Notes: a model not told the origin generated them from the sequence alone. Positions 1 to 13,248 are shown, numbered from the stretch's first letter. The stretch is 64,000 nt of DNA from Spisula solida (GCA_947247005.1 OX365959.1:32694148-32758147), one strand, 5' to 3'. Program-made: numbers and translations.

Positions 1-418
1 ACTGGGTACACATCGGATACACGGACATCGCACGATGCCTAGACATCGGGTACACATCGTATACAATTTAGAACAATTTACTAACAAAAAAGATGATAGA
101 AAAATGCCTGAATATATCATTATGATTGGGATTAGCATGCACTAGTGTCCGTGTCTGATGAACACGGTACAGAGAAATCGGAGTTTCATTAATACCGGTA
201 TATATGTTTATTTTAACATAGTACATTTAATTATGTTGCTAATGTTAGATGAACACTAACGCAGGTTTGAGTGCATATCAACATAAGATAGCTTATCTAT
301 CTTATAAAGTCAAAAAGTCAAAGTTAAAATTTATTTATTGTCGGAAAATTGGTTCAACAAAATAACATAAGCTATGTACAGCTTTTGTCCGACAAAACTT
401 ATGTTATCAACATCATAC
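1..418. other. Intron sequence downstream of exon 7
   Basis: AT-rich sequence following the exon 7 donor on the minus strand. The first 70 bases contain short recurrences of an ACATCGG/ACACATCG motif, possibly the edge of a tandem repeat. Nothing else is recognised. Confidence 0.5.
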
Positions 419-540
419 CTGGTTAAGGATAAATACAGTCAACGTGGCGGAACCTGTTTTGTCACAATCATCAACAGCGTTAAATACAAGCTCTTCAGTA
501 AATGATGCCCCAGAAAAACTCTGTGCTGTAGAAACAATAT
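419..540 (-). CDS. Cadherin-like surface protein, exon 7 (cadherin repeat, C-terminal half); gene continues off the left edge
   Basis: The 122-bp exon lies between TTTCTTTCAG and CCAG|GTATGA. It enters in phase 1 and leaves in phase 0. It encodes about 40 residues including EELVFNAVDDCDKTGSATLT and ending FILNQ. The alternating hydrophobic pattern ending in a T-x-F-I-L-N strand fits the last strands of a cadherin repeat that would normally run into another one. No stop codon follows, so more exons lie beyond position 1. A Cys in the middle of the repeat is unusual for classical cadherins. Confidence 0.78.
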
Positions 541-857
541 CTGAAAGAAAATAATATATTGATCACATTTACAGTTGAACAACTAACGCTTCTAAACAAT
601 AAGACTTGTTATAACTGAGGGTATTGAGTACTTTACCCTACGGAAAACCTGCTTACATTAAAATCGTCCTACAAGGCATGGTCGCTGTCAATTGCGATCC
701 TGATACGTTCCACAAAAAGACTCGCAGTAGCATAAAAGTTGAAATGGCAAGTGATGCGCGACCCGTCATCCCAACGCCTCTGGTAATGGACCTTAGGGTA
801 CAATACTAGTATTCCCTTAGACAATCAACCTGCAGGGCATGATTGATGTATATCGCA

Positions 858-1187
858 TTTGCATTAAAGGTCCCTGTACGCTCGATGGTTGTACATAAAT
901 TGTAACTAGTATTTGCATTAAAGGTCCCTCTACACTCGATGGTTGTACATAAAGTGTAACTAGTATTTGCATTAAAGGTCCCTCTACACTCGATGGTTGT
1001 ACATAAATTGTAACTAGTATTTGCATTAAAGGTCCCTCTACACTCGATGGTTGTACATAAAGTGTAACTAGTATTTGCATTAAAGGTCCCTCTACACTCG
1101 ATGGTTGTACATAAATTGTAACTAGTATTTGCATTAAAGGTCCCTCTACACTCGATGGTTGTACATAAAGTGTAACTAGTATTTGCA
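858..1187. repeat. 54-bp tandem array, six units in an alternating 108-bp pattern
   Basis: Six copies of a 54-bp unit start at 858, 912, 966, 1020, 1074 and 1128. Alternate units end in AAATTGTAAC and AAAGTGTAAC, giving a 108-bp higher-order period. The first unit is the most diverged. The unit is a multiple of three with no stop in two minus-strand frames, which creates spurious ORFs. The array lies in the intron between exons 6 and 7, followed by a TA-rich microsatellite at about 1293-1325. Confidence 0.95.
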
Positions 1188-1346
1188 AGTATTTTGGTGT
1201 TTGAATGCGTCTCGAAAAATAAATACCAGTGGAAATTTAGATACATGCTCTTCAGCATTAAAAAATATAAACTATTAAAACTAGTAATTACTAGTATATA
1301 TATATATATACATATATATATAAAAAGATCGGGCTGTACAACTTAC

Positions 1347-1517
1347 ATGTAGAAGTATCAAAGCTAAAGTTTGTTGAGGGTACCATGGAGACGGTTAGAC
1401 CTGGGATATCATACACATCTATATCTGTAAACGCCACCGTATATAAGGATGTAGCAGGTGCAACATTAATACTATCCTGGACTGTTACCGCCAGATTTGT
1501 AAATTGTGGAGGGTTAC
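1347..1517 (-). CDS. Cadherin-like surface protein, exon 6 (cadherin repeat, N-terminal half)
   Basis: The 171-bp exon has a CCACTATAG acceptor and an ACAT|GTAAGT donor, phase 1 at both ends. It begins NPPQFTNLAVTVQDS and continues through FTDIDVYD to NFSFDTST. NPPQF at the start, a D-I-D in the position of the calcium-binding DxD, and F-x-x-D-x-x-T near the end are hallmarks of the first half of a cadherin ectodomain repeat. The second half is on the next exon (419-540). Calcium-ligand motifs look only partly conserved: FTDID rather than ATDxD, and no clear PE motif. Adhesive function is therefore uncertain. Confidence 0.83.
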
Positions 1518-2620
1518 CTATAGTGGAAAAATGAGACATTTCCGGACATGTACACAGTAAATAAGAATAGCTATTTATAATAATAATAACGGCTTTATGT
1601 AAAGAGGCAACACCCCAGTCTTCCCTGTAAGCCTCCATGACAAATGATTTGTGTATATACATGTTTACAAGAGTAAGCAAAAAAACCACATAAATTATGA
1701 TAATACTCCTGAAAAGAAAAAAAATTCACCATACATTTGTAAATAACAAACATGTGACAATATTCACAAACCTACATAAAACACTATTAGACCTTGAGCT
1801 GACAATTGACCCTGTCCCCCCCCCCCCGGGGGGAATTTTCAACACTATGATTTTCTTAAACCTTATGCTAGGTGGCATTCACAGACAAAAGTTTGCAAGT
1901 TTCTGTTGGAGCTTTAACGAGTTACGGAGATTTAAAATATGTGACTATGCGATTTTCTACATATATCACTATTTTTGCTTATATTATTATTTTAAACATG
2001 CCAATTCTTTAATATATCATATGAATACAACATTTTTGTATGTTAAATGTATTTAAAATTTAAACTATCAGTTGTACAAATTATAACAGGCAAACAAAAT
2101 GATATAACATTCGTAATTTACGTTACTTTGAATGAAATTACTATAATATTAAAAAACAGTCAACGTATATGACGTTTTTAAGTTAAGAAATGATGATACC
2201 GATTAGTATGCAGCCTTATAATGTTTATAACTATTGTACAACTACACAAATAGTTAATTGATATGAAATGCCATGTAATTTACGTTACCTTTCAAAACTA
2301 TGTTTTTTTAACAACCTCTCAGTTAAAATGTCGGTATAACATATACAATTAGTGATTTTAAGGTGACAACTAAAGTAGAACAAGCGAATTTGCCTTTATC
2401 TGTACTATATGGAACTGTCGGCATAAATTGACAACGCGTGGTGCGGGCCCTGAAATCCAAGATGGCGTCCAATATGGCCGCCATAATTTACGAATACACT
2501 AAAAATTCCATGTTCTCATGCGCTTTTGTTTATTTATGTATATAGTCACAAATAAGTGCTTACATATTATTCATTTGATAATAAACATCAAATGGGCATA
2601 CAAAACTGACCACTTTGAAG

Positions 2621-2646
2621 TCAAGGTCAAGGTCATTTCAAGGTCA
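2621..2646 (+). promoter_or_regulatory. Cluster of TCAAGGTCA half-sites
   Basis: Three TCAAGGTCA or overlapping AAGGTCA copies occur in 26 bases, matching the extended half-site bound by monomeric nuclear receptors of the ERR/SF-1 type. They sit in a repeat next to an AAGATGGCG motif, so they may be repeat baggage with no regulatory role. Confidence 0.3.
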
Positions 2647-2689
2647 AGTTACGAAAAATATACCATATGGGATATGTAACACTGCAAAG

Positions 2690-4230
2690 TACAGGCATCC
2701 CACGACCAAATGGGGTACATAACTCTTGTCCAGTACAACCATCCAATGTCATATTGGGTACTCACTACCACAGCGTACAGCCATCTAATGCCATATCGGG
2801 TAGTCACTACCACTTATTATAGCCCTGCAAAGCCATAAGGGGTACTCTCAACAACTGAGTACAGTCAAACCAAACCCTATGTTATACTTACCACTACCAA
2901 TTACACCCATATCACACCCAACTGGGTACTCATCACCATCATATACCAGACCTGAGTGGTGTGTAACTACCACCGAGTACACCCATATCAGGCCTTAGGG
3001 GGTTCTCAAACCACTTAATAGTCAACCCAGGCCCTATAGGGTACTAATAACACTGTCCATACATACATTCCGTAACGAATGGAGTACTTACAACTGATCA
3101 GTACAACAACTCCTATTAGGTTCTTAATGACAACAGCTATACCTAAGGCCCTTTGAGATACTTACAACAAAAGAGTACAGCCAACCAAGACCATATTGGG
3201 TACTCACCACCATTAATTATAGCCATAGTAGGCCATAAGGGATACTCACAACAACTGAGTAAAGCTATATACATGTAAGTCTCTACATGGTACTCACAAT
3301 CACTTAAAGCACAGCTGTACAAGGTCCTATGCGTTACTCACTAGTATAAAACTACAGCCATATAACGCCCAAAAGGGTACTCATCCCAAATAATTACATA
3401 TTTCTTACCCCATAAGGGTGCTCATAATCAATGAATTACAGTCTAACCAAGTTGTATAGGGTACAAAGGAGTCATGACAACAAAATACAGTAATTCAAGG
3501 CCCAATCACAGTTTATATTTTGCACTAAGTGGTACACATAACCATTGAGTACGGTCACAAATGACTGTGGTACTGCCATACCGGGTGCAATATAGCCGTC
3601 ATTGACTATATTGGGTAATTCCCCACCACCACCTATAGTCATATTATTTAGTTAAAACCACTAAATATAGCCATACCAGACCCTATGTGGTATTTACCAC
3701 TACCAGCCTTCTAGTAGGTCCTATGCCCTACTCACAACCATTGTGTACAGCCATACTATGCCGGAGGGATACTCACATTCACTGAGGAAAGCCATTCAAT
3801 GCCCTATTTGGTACTTAACACTGCCTAGTACAGCCGCCCTAGGCCAGTTTATGTACTCATCTCCACAAGTTCAACCATCTCCGGCCCAATTGGGTACCCT
3901 ATTACAGAGAACAGCCATCCCAGGTCCTATTCACTACCCTATACCACTGAGAACAACCAGCTCAGGCCCCATTTGGTACCAACCACCTCTGCGTACGTAC
4001 AGTAATCTGAGGCCCAATTGGGCACGCACCCAACACCTCTGAGTACAGACATCCCGGGCTGTATTGGATGCCCATCACCCCGGAGACCAGCCATCCCAGG
4101 TCCTATTGAATGCCCTATACCACAATGAACAGTCAGCCAAGGTTCTATTTGGTACCCGAAGCCTCAGAGTAAAGTCATCTCAGGCCCTATTGGGTACCAA
4201 AGTCATTTTTGGGTACTCAACATCACAGAC
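2690..4230 (+). repeat. Degenerate tandem repeat (about 50-60 bp unit), core of element I
   Basis: Dozens of diverged copies follow the scheme GGGTACTCAC-CACTGAGTACAGCCATCC-AGGCCCTAT. Unit length varies and sequence decay is heavy. The array grades into the regular 42-bp array to its right. Related sequence occurs at about 60590-60790 inside element II. Open frames such as 3743-4042 are by-products. Confidence 0.8.
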
Positions 4231-4249
4231 GAAGCCATCCCACGCCTCA

Positions 4250-5048
4250 GTTAGTACCCACCCTCACAGATTTCAGTCATCCTATGCCATATTGGGAACC
4301 CAACAACACATATTTCAACCCTCCCATGCCATATTGGGAACCCATCAACCCAGATTTCAGCCATCCTGTGCCATATTGGGAACCCACCAACACAGATTCC
4401 AGCCATCCTATGCCATATTGGGAACCCAACAACACAGATTTCAGCCCTCCTAGGTTATATTTGGAACCCACCAGCACAGATTTGAGCCATCCTATGCCAT
4501 ATAGGGAACTCACCAAGACAGATTGCAGCCCTCCTATGCCATATTGGGAACCCATCAATACAGATTTCAGCCATCCTTTGCCATATTGGGAACCCTCCAA
4601 CACAGATTACAGCCCTCCTAGGTTATATTTGGAACCCAACAACACAGATTTCAGCCATCCTATGCCATATTGGGAACCCAACAACACAGATTTCAGCCCT
4701 CCTAGGTTATATTTGGAACCCACCAGCACAGATTTCAGCCATCCTATGCCATATAGGGAACCCACCAAGACAGATTGCAGCCCTCCTATGCCATATTGGG
4801 AACCCACCAATACAGATTTCAGCCATCCTTTGCCATATTGGGAACCCTCCAACACAGATTTCAGCCCTCCTAGGTTATATTTAGAACCCACCAACACAGA
4901 TTTCAGCCATCCTATGCCATATAGGGAACCCGACAATACAGATTTCAGCCATCCTATGCCATATTGGAAACCCACCAACACAGATTTCAGCCATCCTTTG
5001 CCATATTGGAAACCCACCAACACAGATTTCAGCCATCCTAGACCATAA
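4250..5048. repeat. 42-bp tandem array, about 19 units
   Basis: Well-conserved 42-bp units such as CCATATTGGGAACCCACCAA followed by CACAGATTTCAGCCATCCTATG. Two monomer types are interspersed: CCATATTGGGAACCC and GGTTATATTTGGAACCC. Because 42 is a multiple of three, open frames of up to 279 codons appear on both strands with a 14-residue repeat. They have no start context, splice sites or composition suggesting a gene. Confidence 0.92.
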
Positions 5049-5334
5049 CTACCACAGTTATGTGATGCATTGCTGGACAATTTTACTTTTGGGGTTTAAT
5101 TCCTGGTGCATCCTAGAGAATGTTTTAAACTTATTTTCAAATATACACTGTAGTTTTCAATTCGTATGTAATGTGCTTAAATAGCTGACATACGATTGTA
5201 TACATGTATAATTATAGTAAAATATAGTAATAAATATAGTAAACGTTTAAAGGTCATGTATGTGCATAGTGTTCTCATGAAGATATTAAATCAAGGGCAA
5301 TCTGAGTTCTAGTTTCATAGTTTGATTATTAAAT

Positions 5335-5588
<254 letters not shown>

Positions 5589-7554
5589 GCTAACAAAAAT
5601 ACTTGTACGTTTGGGATTTCACAAAGATAAGTCAACATTGTGTTAAATTACAGCATATATGATGTTGTAAAGTTTGTAAGTAAGGTAACGTAAATTGAAA
5701 CATAAATTGTTTTTTTAAACACATGTGTTTAAATTTCAAATGCAAAACTGCGATAAAAGATATTTTGGTTTGAAAATTAATTATATTTTAGTGGTACAGT
5801 TTATCTAAAGTAACAGAATACAAGGCTAGTAAATTGTAATTTTGTTTGATATTGAAATGCATGTACATGTATAGTTTACATGTTTGTTTAGTTAAATATA
5901 GAGTTTAAACTGCAAACCTATAATTGTTGAGCAGGATTGAATTGTTATTTTTATTTTTAATTGTTTTAAGTACGTTTTTAAGACAATGAAGACATGGACT
6001 TTAATTTGTATGTTTGGTAACGTAAAGTGCAATGTAGTATTCCCTCAACATATCTTACAAGTAAAAGACTTGTTAATATATATAATATAAACAATTATTA
6101 ATATATAAAGTGGTATTATATGTAACTGAAAAGGGTATGATACCATTTGAATACTTGAAATTATTGAAGGAATGAAAAATGCACATTTTTTGAGAATGGG
6201 TGACATTTTAAGAATCGCTACCAATCATCTATTTCTTAACCTATACTGGCAATCTATACATCATTTTTTTGGTTGAATGTTGAACTTCGTAATGGTAACT
6301 TCAGTATTTTATTGCCTGGTCATCTAAATTTGCAATAAAAACTTTATGTCAATTTATTTTTGTTTTTTTAGGGTAACGTATGTTTTCCCATATCTATCTT
6401 CTTTAGCATTGAATTTTGGCAGTGAAATTCTATCAGTTTACAGCTACTAGTATACACTCTTGAATAACATATGTAAACTTGGAATTATTAAATAGCATAA
6501 CGGTACAATTTATCTTTAAAAATTACAAAAAAATATTTATATTTTTGGGGTAACGTATTTTAAAGCGTGGTAACGGAGAAAAGCCCCACCCGCCAGTTGC
6601 AAACTTTATGCCAAAATGTTCGCCACACCTTGAGGTTTCAAAAAAATATAGTCCACAAAATTCCCCCTGGGGGGAGCAAAACCCCCTCTGGCTCACGGTC
6701 TATATATGTGACAATATTCACAGAGCAAAATAGTATTCATTGTGACAATATTCACAAAGAAATATCATTCTGTCCACCAGAGTAAAACCATGTGAGATAT
6801 GTGTTTTTGAAGGTATTTAGTGAACATGACTGACGAATGTTTAGGGGTATTACTTTCCAGATTTTTGGACCAGAGTATGCAAGTGATTACTGATTATACA
6901 ACTTAATTACTGTAAACTCATTATTTTTCAAAGGAGTTGAATTTTCTTTGATTTCGTTGTTGATCTCGACCACGAAACCTATCCCCTTAATTAATCGACC
7001 TCCCGAATACAGAACATACGATTACCTATCCATGTTTTGTAACCCACGATTTTTACGACCAAATGAAAATATTTTCTATCAAACCCACGAAATGTAATAC
7101 CCACGAAGATATGTGGTTTTACAGTAAATAATTTATATTGATCCATGACGTTGACTTTTGCTATGTGGTCCGTATGCAGGAAACAATGTTTGGTGCTGAC
7201 GGAATGTCAAGTTTCTGATAGTTGGTGAAATAATTCACCTTTTATAGAAGAAAAACGGTACATAATGAAGAAATCACACTATTAAATTATGTCAAGAGTT
7301 GTTCAACCATTTCTTGCCATAATTATATGGCTTAGACATCTTCAACAAAATATAAAACCTCATATTCTTCAAGAAGAAAAAACGCAATATAAATAACAGT
7401 ATAATCTCGTTCACCGGAGTATTCTTCAACAGTGAGGTAGTCTGGGAACTAGACTAACCACTGATGTATGAGGATGATAACAGTCATGTGAGATACTTTT
7501 TCATAATTATAAAATAAATTGCGATTCGGGGAAAAATGCAAAATAAAACTTTAC

Positions 7555-7721
7555 TAGGTCCTAAGACGACCTCTACTGCATATGATCTGTCATTCACATC
7601 TACGGAATTCCAGTCGATAGTATTTCCCACAGACAGTGCACCATACTGCTGTCTTTTGTTATTGTCATTCCCGCTAGTCCCAGCAGAGAAATACGTTACA
7701 ATAGGTGGTCCACTTGTCCAC
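7555..7721 (-). CDS. Cadherin-like surface protein, exon 5 (module, second part)
   Basis: The 167-bp exon has an AAATTGTAG acceptor and a CCTA|GTAAAG donor. It enters taking one base and leaves in phase 1. It encodes 55 codons with WTSGPPIVTYFSAG at the start, NTIDWNSVDVNDRSYAVEVV near the end, and a junction serine leading into NPPQF. The segment completes a roughly 130-residue beta-rich module started in exons 3 and 4. The following NPPQF is the typical entry into a cadherin repeat. The donor GTAAAG is weaker than the others. The plus-strand open frame over the same bases is a shadow. Confidence 0.8.
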
Positions 7722-8039
7722 CTACAATTTAAAAATCACATCTATGTTCAACATAATAGCTATAGTCAATCACTTCATTTTCCGTAGTGTTAGGAGTACA
7801 CAGATCTGAAACTTGTGATAATGAGTTGAATATATACTATTATTTAAAAATCAGGGACATCGTAGCTTTGTCTGCCTCATAAAAAATATAGTATTTGTAT
7901 CATAAAAGTCAAATTTAACGATTTTCCAAGTGGAAATGACCCTGACCTGGTATTGATTTGTATATCGATTTCCGGTTGTACAAACCACAGGTCAGCAGAA
8001 AGTGACCTAGCCCACCAATATAGAAATGAATATGTAGAT

Positions 8040-8370
8040 TTATATAAAAAAATAAAGAATGACGAAAGGAGTAATTAAAACTCCAGATTGGCCATATTGA
8101 CAATTGTTGTAAAACAGAAACTAAATTTCATTTTTTTATAAATTATTTTCTAGTATTGTTTCAGCTAGGTTACAAAAAGAAAAATATTTTATTAGTGTAT
8201 TTCAACCAAAACTGAACAGTAATTGATCACGTCATTATTATATATGACGTCATGATGTCGTTTCTATAGTGACAACGTTTGTTATTATACCCATGAAGAG
8301 ACGAAATGCATTGGGTTTTTAATTATATTATGGGGTTTTAATTACTCATTTCGTCATTTTTTATATATAC
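8040..8370. repeat. Short inverted-repeat element (about 330 bp)
   Basis: AATGACGAAAGGAGTAATTAAAA near 8057 is matched in reverse by TTTTAATTACTCATTTCGTCATT near 8338-8360. A TGACGTCA palindrome lies in between. This resembles a small MITE in the intron between exons 4 and 5. Confidence 0.4.
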
Positions 8371-8600
8371 GTTCTTGGGACGGGCATCATTCCTTTTTTG
8401 TAAATATGTACTAACATAGGTAAATATTTAACCTTGGTAGGTCAAATGGGGAATTGACTAAATAAACTCTACTGATATAGTGCATAAACATGCATAACCT
8501 AAATATTTGCCTAAAGACGGTATTTGACACTTCATGGACATGATATGAGATACTAGTAGTGGAATATCAGTGTGATGGCTAATCATGATGTCCCACTTAC

Positions 8601-8646
8601 CATCCAAAATATGAAGGATTTCTCACAGTGATCCTGTCTGCCTGGT
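8601..8646 (-). CDS. Cadherin-like surface protein, exon 4 (46-bp microexon)
   Basis: This tiny exon has a CCCAGTAG acceptor and a GGATG|GTAAGTGGG donor. It enters in phase 1 and leaves in phase 2, which is exactly the transition needed to connect exon 3 (exit phase 1) to exon 5 (entry needing one base). It encodes QADRITVRNPSYFG, and the junction codon becomes Trp, so the protein reads ...YFG-W-WTSGPP.... The GWWT-G pattern continues the module begun in exon 3. It is too short to stand out as an ORF. The phase match is the strongest evidence that it is real. Confidence 0.75.
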
Positions 8647-9071
8647 CTACTGGGTAGGTATTGTCGCCATTCAATGCTTAAACACAAGGAAATCATAAGC
8701 TTGCAGTGTTTAGAACATACACGAGTGTCAAAATAACCTGGGATGCGGTATTATAGACATAATTATCTTAGCTAAGATCGGACTGTTTTATATGTCATTT
8801 TGACCAAACTAGTACATTCAAACATAGTAATCGTCGCCTGAAAAAACGATTTGTCTTATCTACCTTTTTGTAGTTTTGAGATATTGGCATTTAAAGTTTT
8901 GAAATAATATAACTTTTTCACCATTTAAGATTTTTCAGAGATTTCAACGCCACTATGTGTGTTTTGTTTCTCCCCTTCATCATGCGCAGTATAGAGCTGT
9001 TTGCCTCAGCCGTTTGATCAGAAATGTGACTTTTATGTTTGGAGATACGACAAATGTGTAACTTTTTAAAC

Positions 9072-9758
9072 AAGAAGGCCCAAAGGGCCCTAGGTCGCTC
9101 ATCTGTTATAGCAGTACATGCAAGTATTTGACCCCGTATGACCCAATATCGAACTTGACCTAGATTTTGTTGACATTGTGACCAAGTTTCATAAAGATTA
9201 CGTCCAAATGTGACCTCTAGTGTCTACACAAGGTTTTTCTATGATTTGACCTTGTGACCTAGTTTTTGACCCTGGATGACCCAATATCGAACTTGCCCTA
9301 GATTTTGTTGAGATGATTATTGTGACCAAGTTTCATAAGTATTAGGTTAAAATTGTGACATCTAGTGCATAAACAAGTTTTTTCTATGATTTGACCTTGT
9401 GACCTAGTTTTTGACCCCGGATAACCCAATATCGAACTTGACCTATATTTAGTTGTGATGATCATTGTCACCACGTTTCATAAAGATTAAGTCAAAATTG
9501 TGACCTCTAGTGTCTACACTAGGTTTTGCTATGATTTGACCTGGTGACCTAGTTTTTGACGCCGGATAACCCAATATCGAACTTGACCTATATTTAGTTG
9601 TGATGATCATTGTCACCAAATTTCATAAAGATTAAGTCACAATTGTGACCTCTTTGTGACCTCTAGTGTCTACACAAGCCAATTGTTGACGGACGGACGG
9701 ACGAAGAGTGATTACAAAAGCTCACTCTGTCACTTTGTGACAGGTGAGCTAACAAAAT
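9072..9758 (+). repeat. Dispersed repeat with internal 145-bp tandem units and nuclear-receptor-like half-sites
   Basis: It begins near AAGGCCCAAAGGGCCCTAGG and ends with GGAC repeats and CACTTTGTGACAGGTGAGCT. Inside are about four diverged units of roughly 145 bp. Each has TGACCTTGTGACCTAG (9248, 9392 and, with one change, 9537), CCAATATCGAACTTGACC and GTTTCATAAAGATTA. TGACCT-N2-TGACCT is a DR2 arrangement of AGGTCA half-sites. I recognise the general type as common in bivalve genomes. It may be Helitron-related, but no Helitron ends were verified. Confidence 0.75.
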
Positions 9759-9883
9759 GTTAAAATTAAAGTGTCGCATTGTAAATACGACATTTCGAGT
9801 CTTCGTCATTGCATTTTTAAGGCACCTACGACAGTTTGGTTTTGCATGTTTGAAATAACTCCAAACAGATAATGGAATATATG

Positions 9884-10325
9884 TATAGCCCGTTTGCAGC
9901 GAAACAAATCGTCTAAATCTTGAATGGTTAAAAATCTATTCATCAGATGTTGATAAAATTTACGTAGAATCATAATTACATTCTACCTACTCCCATTTTA
10001 AATTTCATAATTTTTAATTACTTATTTAAACAAGTTTATTCTTTATTGTATATTGATATTACTTGCATTTGAACACTTTAACGCAGGGAGGATATCTGGT
10101 ATTCCATTGATGATTAACTGTATTTTTATTAACTGTTATAATCCGTGATCAGTGAGATTAACATTGCTGTGATGAAAGCGAAATTTATGAGGCCCATATA
10201 AGTCGATTTATTTAGGTATGTCGCTTGTGTGTATACAGATTATGTATAAAATATGTAATATCACGGAAAAGCAGTGAAAACCAAACCCTTATTTACTAAG
10301 CTACAAAAGCTATGTATATACTTAT
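9884..10325 (+). repeat. Dispersed repeat R1, copy A (MITE-like)
   Basis: About 440 bp from TATAGCCCGTTTGCAGCG to the ACTAAGCT...GCTATGTAT region. It is matched in inverse orientation at 48545-48966 with extensive identity, including GGAATACCAGAT/ATCTGGTATTCC and CTACCTACTCCCATTTTAAA. No coding potential. It lies in intron 3. Confidence 0.75.
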
Positions 10326-11094
10326 ACATGGACATACACGTATAATTATAATAATGTTAAATTACGAACTTAATAAAAGCATTGTAATGTTTATGTGCGC
10401 AATGACATGTAGTCTTAAGACTGAACCAGTCCTAAATAATTGAGTAATATACATCTACCCAAACCTTTAGGATATGTCTGAAATCGACATTCATGAACAC
10501 GTTTGAAGAATGCCTAATATTAAGCAGTCAAAATCGTTAAAGACGCTGTAAAATCCGTGTTTTTATAGTTCGAAAAGGAGTCTGCTAGACGCAAGCCATT
10601 TTTACGTTTAGACCCGAAAATATGAAACACATGGACAGTTCAGATGTACGGACGGGCCTCGTATATGCTATATTAAATAGGTTACAAATACGTAAATCTA
10701 CCGTTAGACGTGTCACGTGAGCATAAAATTGGCTGTTGTGTGTATCGAGTCTTCTAACATGAAGTTTCATTGTAAACTACAAATATTTTACATAGAACTT
10801 ATGAACAAAACTTTTTTCACACATGTCCGATGTTGCTTAGATTTAATTGTATATTAGGTAGATACATTTCATTTACTCGTGCAAAATCTCATACTTGTAG
10901 GTGCAGTAAATACTGAGAAATCTTCATTTTAGACGCAAACGGACTATATCAAATAATTTTAAAATCAAAACAAAATAAACAATGATAACATCAAAAATCA
11001 TTTAACTTGACTATTTCTTTTAAGAGCGCATTAATGCAAAATTAATACAAAATTAATGTAACAAGAAATATCACTGAATGTGATGCATACCCCC

Positions 11095-11665
11095 AGAAAC
11101 TGCTTGACACAGTCAGATATGCACAACTAAACTTGGTACTGATCGGTCATGCAATGTTTCATTGAAATCCGACCATTGCATATAGGTAACAAACCAACAA
11201 ATGCCTACGCGGGACTCAAGTAGTCCTGTAAAAAACTTTGATTTGGCTGAAAATGGAGGTGTGTCTTGATAAATCAGCATTAGACCCATGTGATTGGGTT
11301 CCAATGCTTTGAATACATGTATGTGATGTAGTGAAACGGTCTTATTTAGAAAATTTTGATATTCGCGATCTTGCTTAAATATGAAAGTGAAAGTAGGGTT
11401 GTGGCTAACGGACTTCGAATAAGTCCGCGCGTGTGAGAAAATATGTTCACAGCGTTTGGCGAACCATTTTTTTCTTATATGATACGCAATCCCCTGATTT
11501 GTTTTCATTTTCTTGAGGCTATATGCTATTTCTATTGATTGGTGAATTTTGAGAGGTCCCCATGGACTAAAGTTTGACATTTTAGGGTCAGCAATTTGTC
11601 ACTTTACATTGAGTTAAAGCACAAATTTATGGACGGACGGACAGACGGATGGATGGATGGATTAT
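11095..11665 (-). repeat. Dispersed repeat ending in GGAC/GGAT tetranucleotides
   Basis: A roughly 570-bp unit containing GTTTCATTGAAATCCGACCA and terminating at a GGACGGACGGACAGACGGAT run (11631-11665). Such GGAC-tailed repeats also occur here at 9690 and 22165. A 155-codon minus-strand frame crosses it (11113-11580) but shows no recognisable protein features. Confidence 0.45.
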
Positions 11666-13248
11666 TCATTCAAACTGTACAGTTTATCATGAAAAACAAA
11701 ATTATATATTATACAACATCAAATACATGTGGTGAAATAAGGATTCATCATAAATATGGATAAACATGGTACAAAATAGAGCCTAATATTCAAATATGAT
11801 AAATATACAACCATACATCGTATCCACCCAGTATTATCCGGTCGCAGACGGAATGAATCGACGATTTCACGGTGGGGAATCACGTGGTTTGAATGGTAGT
11901 CCGCACTCAAAAAATGGCTGCCAATCGGCGTCGGATAAACCCATATTTTGATGTAAATATATGTCATCGAGTCCCATTTAGTTCTGAACACCCCGACCAG
12001 CACGCAATGGCATCCCCGCTGAATCTTTTGGTACCTTGCTTTCCATGATTGATTGCGTCGTTTCCTCAAACACTTCAAAATTGTTCCGTAAAAACAAAAT
12101 ATAAGCGGGGTAGGCCGCATGACTAAGACCAGTTTATGACTATTTTACCGTTACATCATACGTATTCAAACGATTGAAAGTGTGTGAACATTGTCCCCAC
12201 AGAATCAAATACAGCGAACATCAAAATCTGATCATTGGTGCGTTTCTGAACAAAATAGCAGACATTTTGCATGAAAGGTAGGGTGCATGATTATATGTTT
12301 TTGATTGAAACGGGATAGGGCGCACGATACATTTCGGTCAGCATAGTTTTCACCACTGTTATACATCTGAATATTTCTACCGACTTCCGGCATTCACTGT
12401 TTTACACACAGTCAGTATACTTCATTTTTTGTCATATCGTGTGTCACAATAATTTAAAGTATTGCAATATATATGTCCATATCTTAATCATAGAATCCAT
12501 TAAATAAAATCTAGTGAGCATTTCTATAGAATCAAGTATTGCATTGGTCTTATAAAAGTTGTAATTCTGTTTCATTTATTACCCTTAATTTTAAGATCCC
12601 ATATTTTGAATAAAATATATAACGATACAAAATATACACCATTTTATTTGGATTGCATTTAGTCGACAATTTCTTCAAAACGGTCTACTGTTGACATAAC
12701 TTCATACCAAACAACAAATCAGTACACACGTCTGATTAAACTTTACGCCGTTATCTTTTTAGATATACTTCTGGGGTGTAGTTAGTTTGTGATTTTCTCC
12801 GGTCATTTGTAAAAGAATTGTTACATGACTTGTAAATTGATCAATATGTGTTTTACTCTATTCAGACAGAAGAGTAGAATGAAGTCAAAGAACTATAACA
12901 TGTTATAAAATGAGAAAAATGGTATTTCAATGTAGGGTTAATCTTGCCTGTTCTTGTTATGACTTCTGTGGAGACCCGATGAACGATTGGTGCACAAGCC
13001 AGATACGCAAACAACGCTCCCGTCATGGTCTCTGCGAATGCTATGACACGAAAATCGTACGTAAATGCTATTTTATCATACACACATCAATTTACAAGGT
13101 ACATTTGTAATTCAACTTTTGAATAGCTGTTCATAACAATGTCTTCTAGTTTTATTACTGAAACTAGTAAGATGAAAGCGTCTTCCATCGTTCGTGTTCA
13201 ACTAGCAACTGATAACAAGATTATATACATCGGCGATATTTTGGTATT

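Noticed and set aside
4209..5080. ORFs of 108-279 codons on both strands
   Set aside because: By-product of the 42-bp array; open on both strands with a 14-residue repeat.
11113..11580. 155-codon minus-strand ORF
   Set aside because: Lies inside a GGAC-tailed dispersed repeat, with no recognisable domain or codon-usage signal.
11719..12120. 133-codon minus-strand ORF matching a plus-strand frame at 16748-16948
   Set aside because: The shared peptide follows from the inverted-repeat arms of element III. The right-arm counterpart is interrupted by stops, so coding is unproven.
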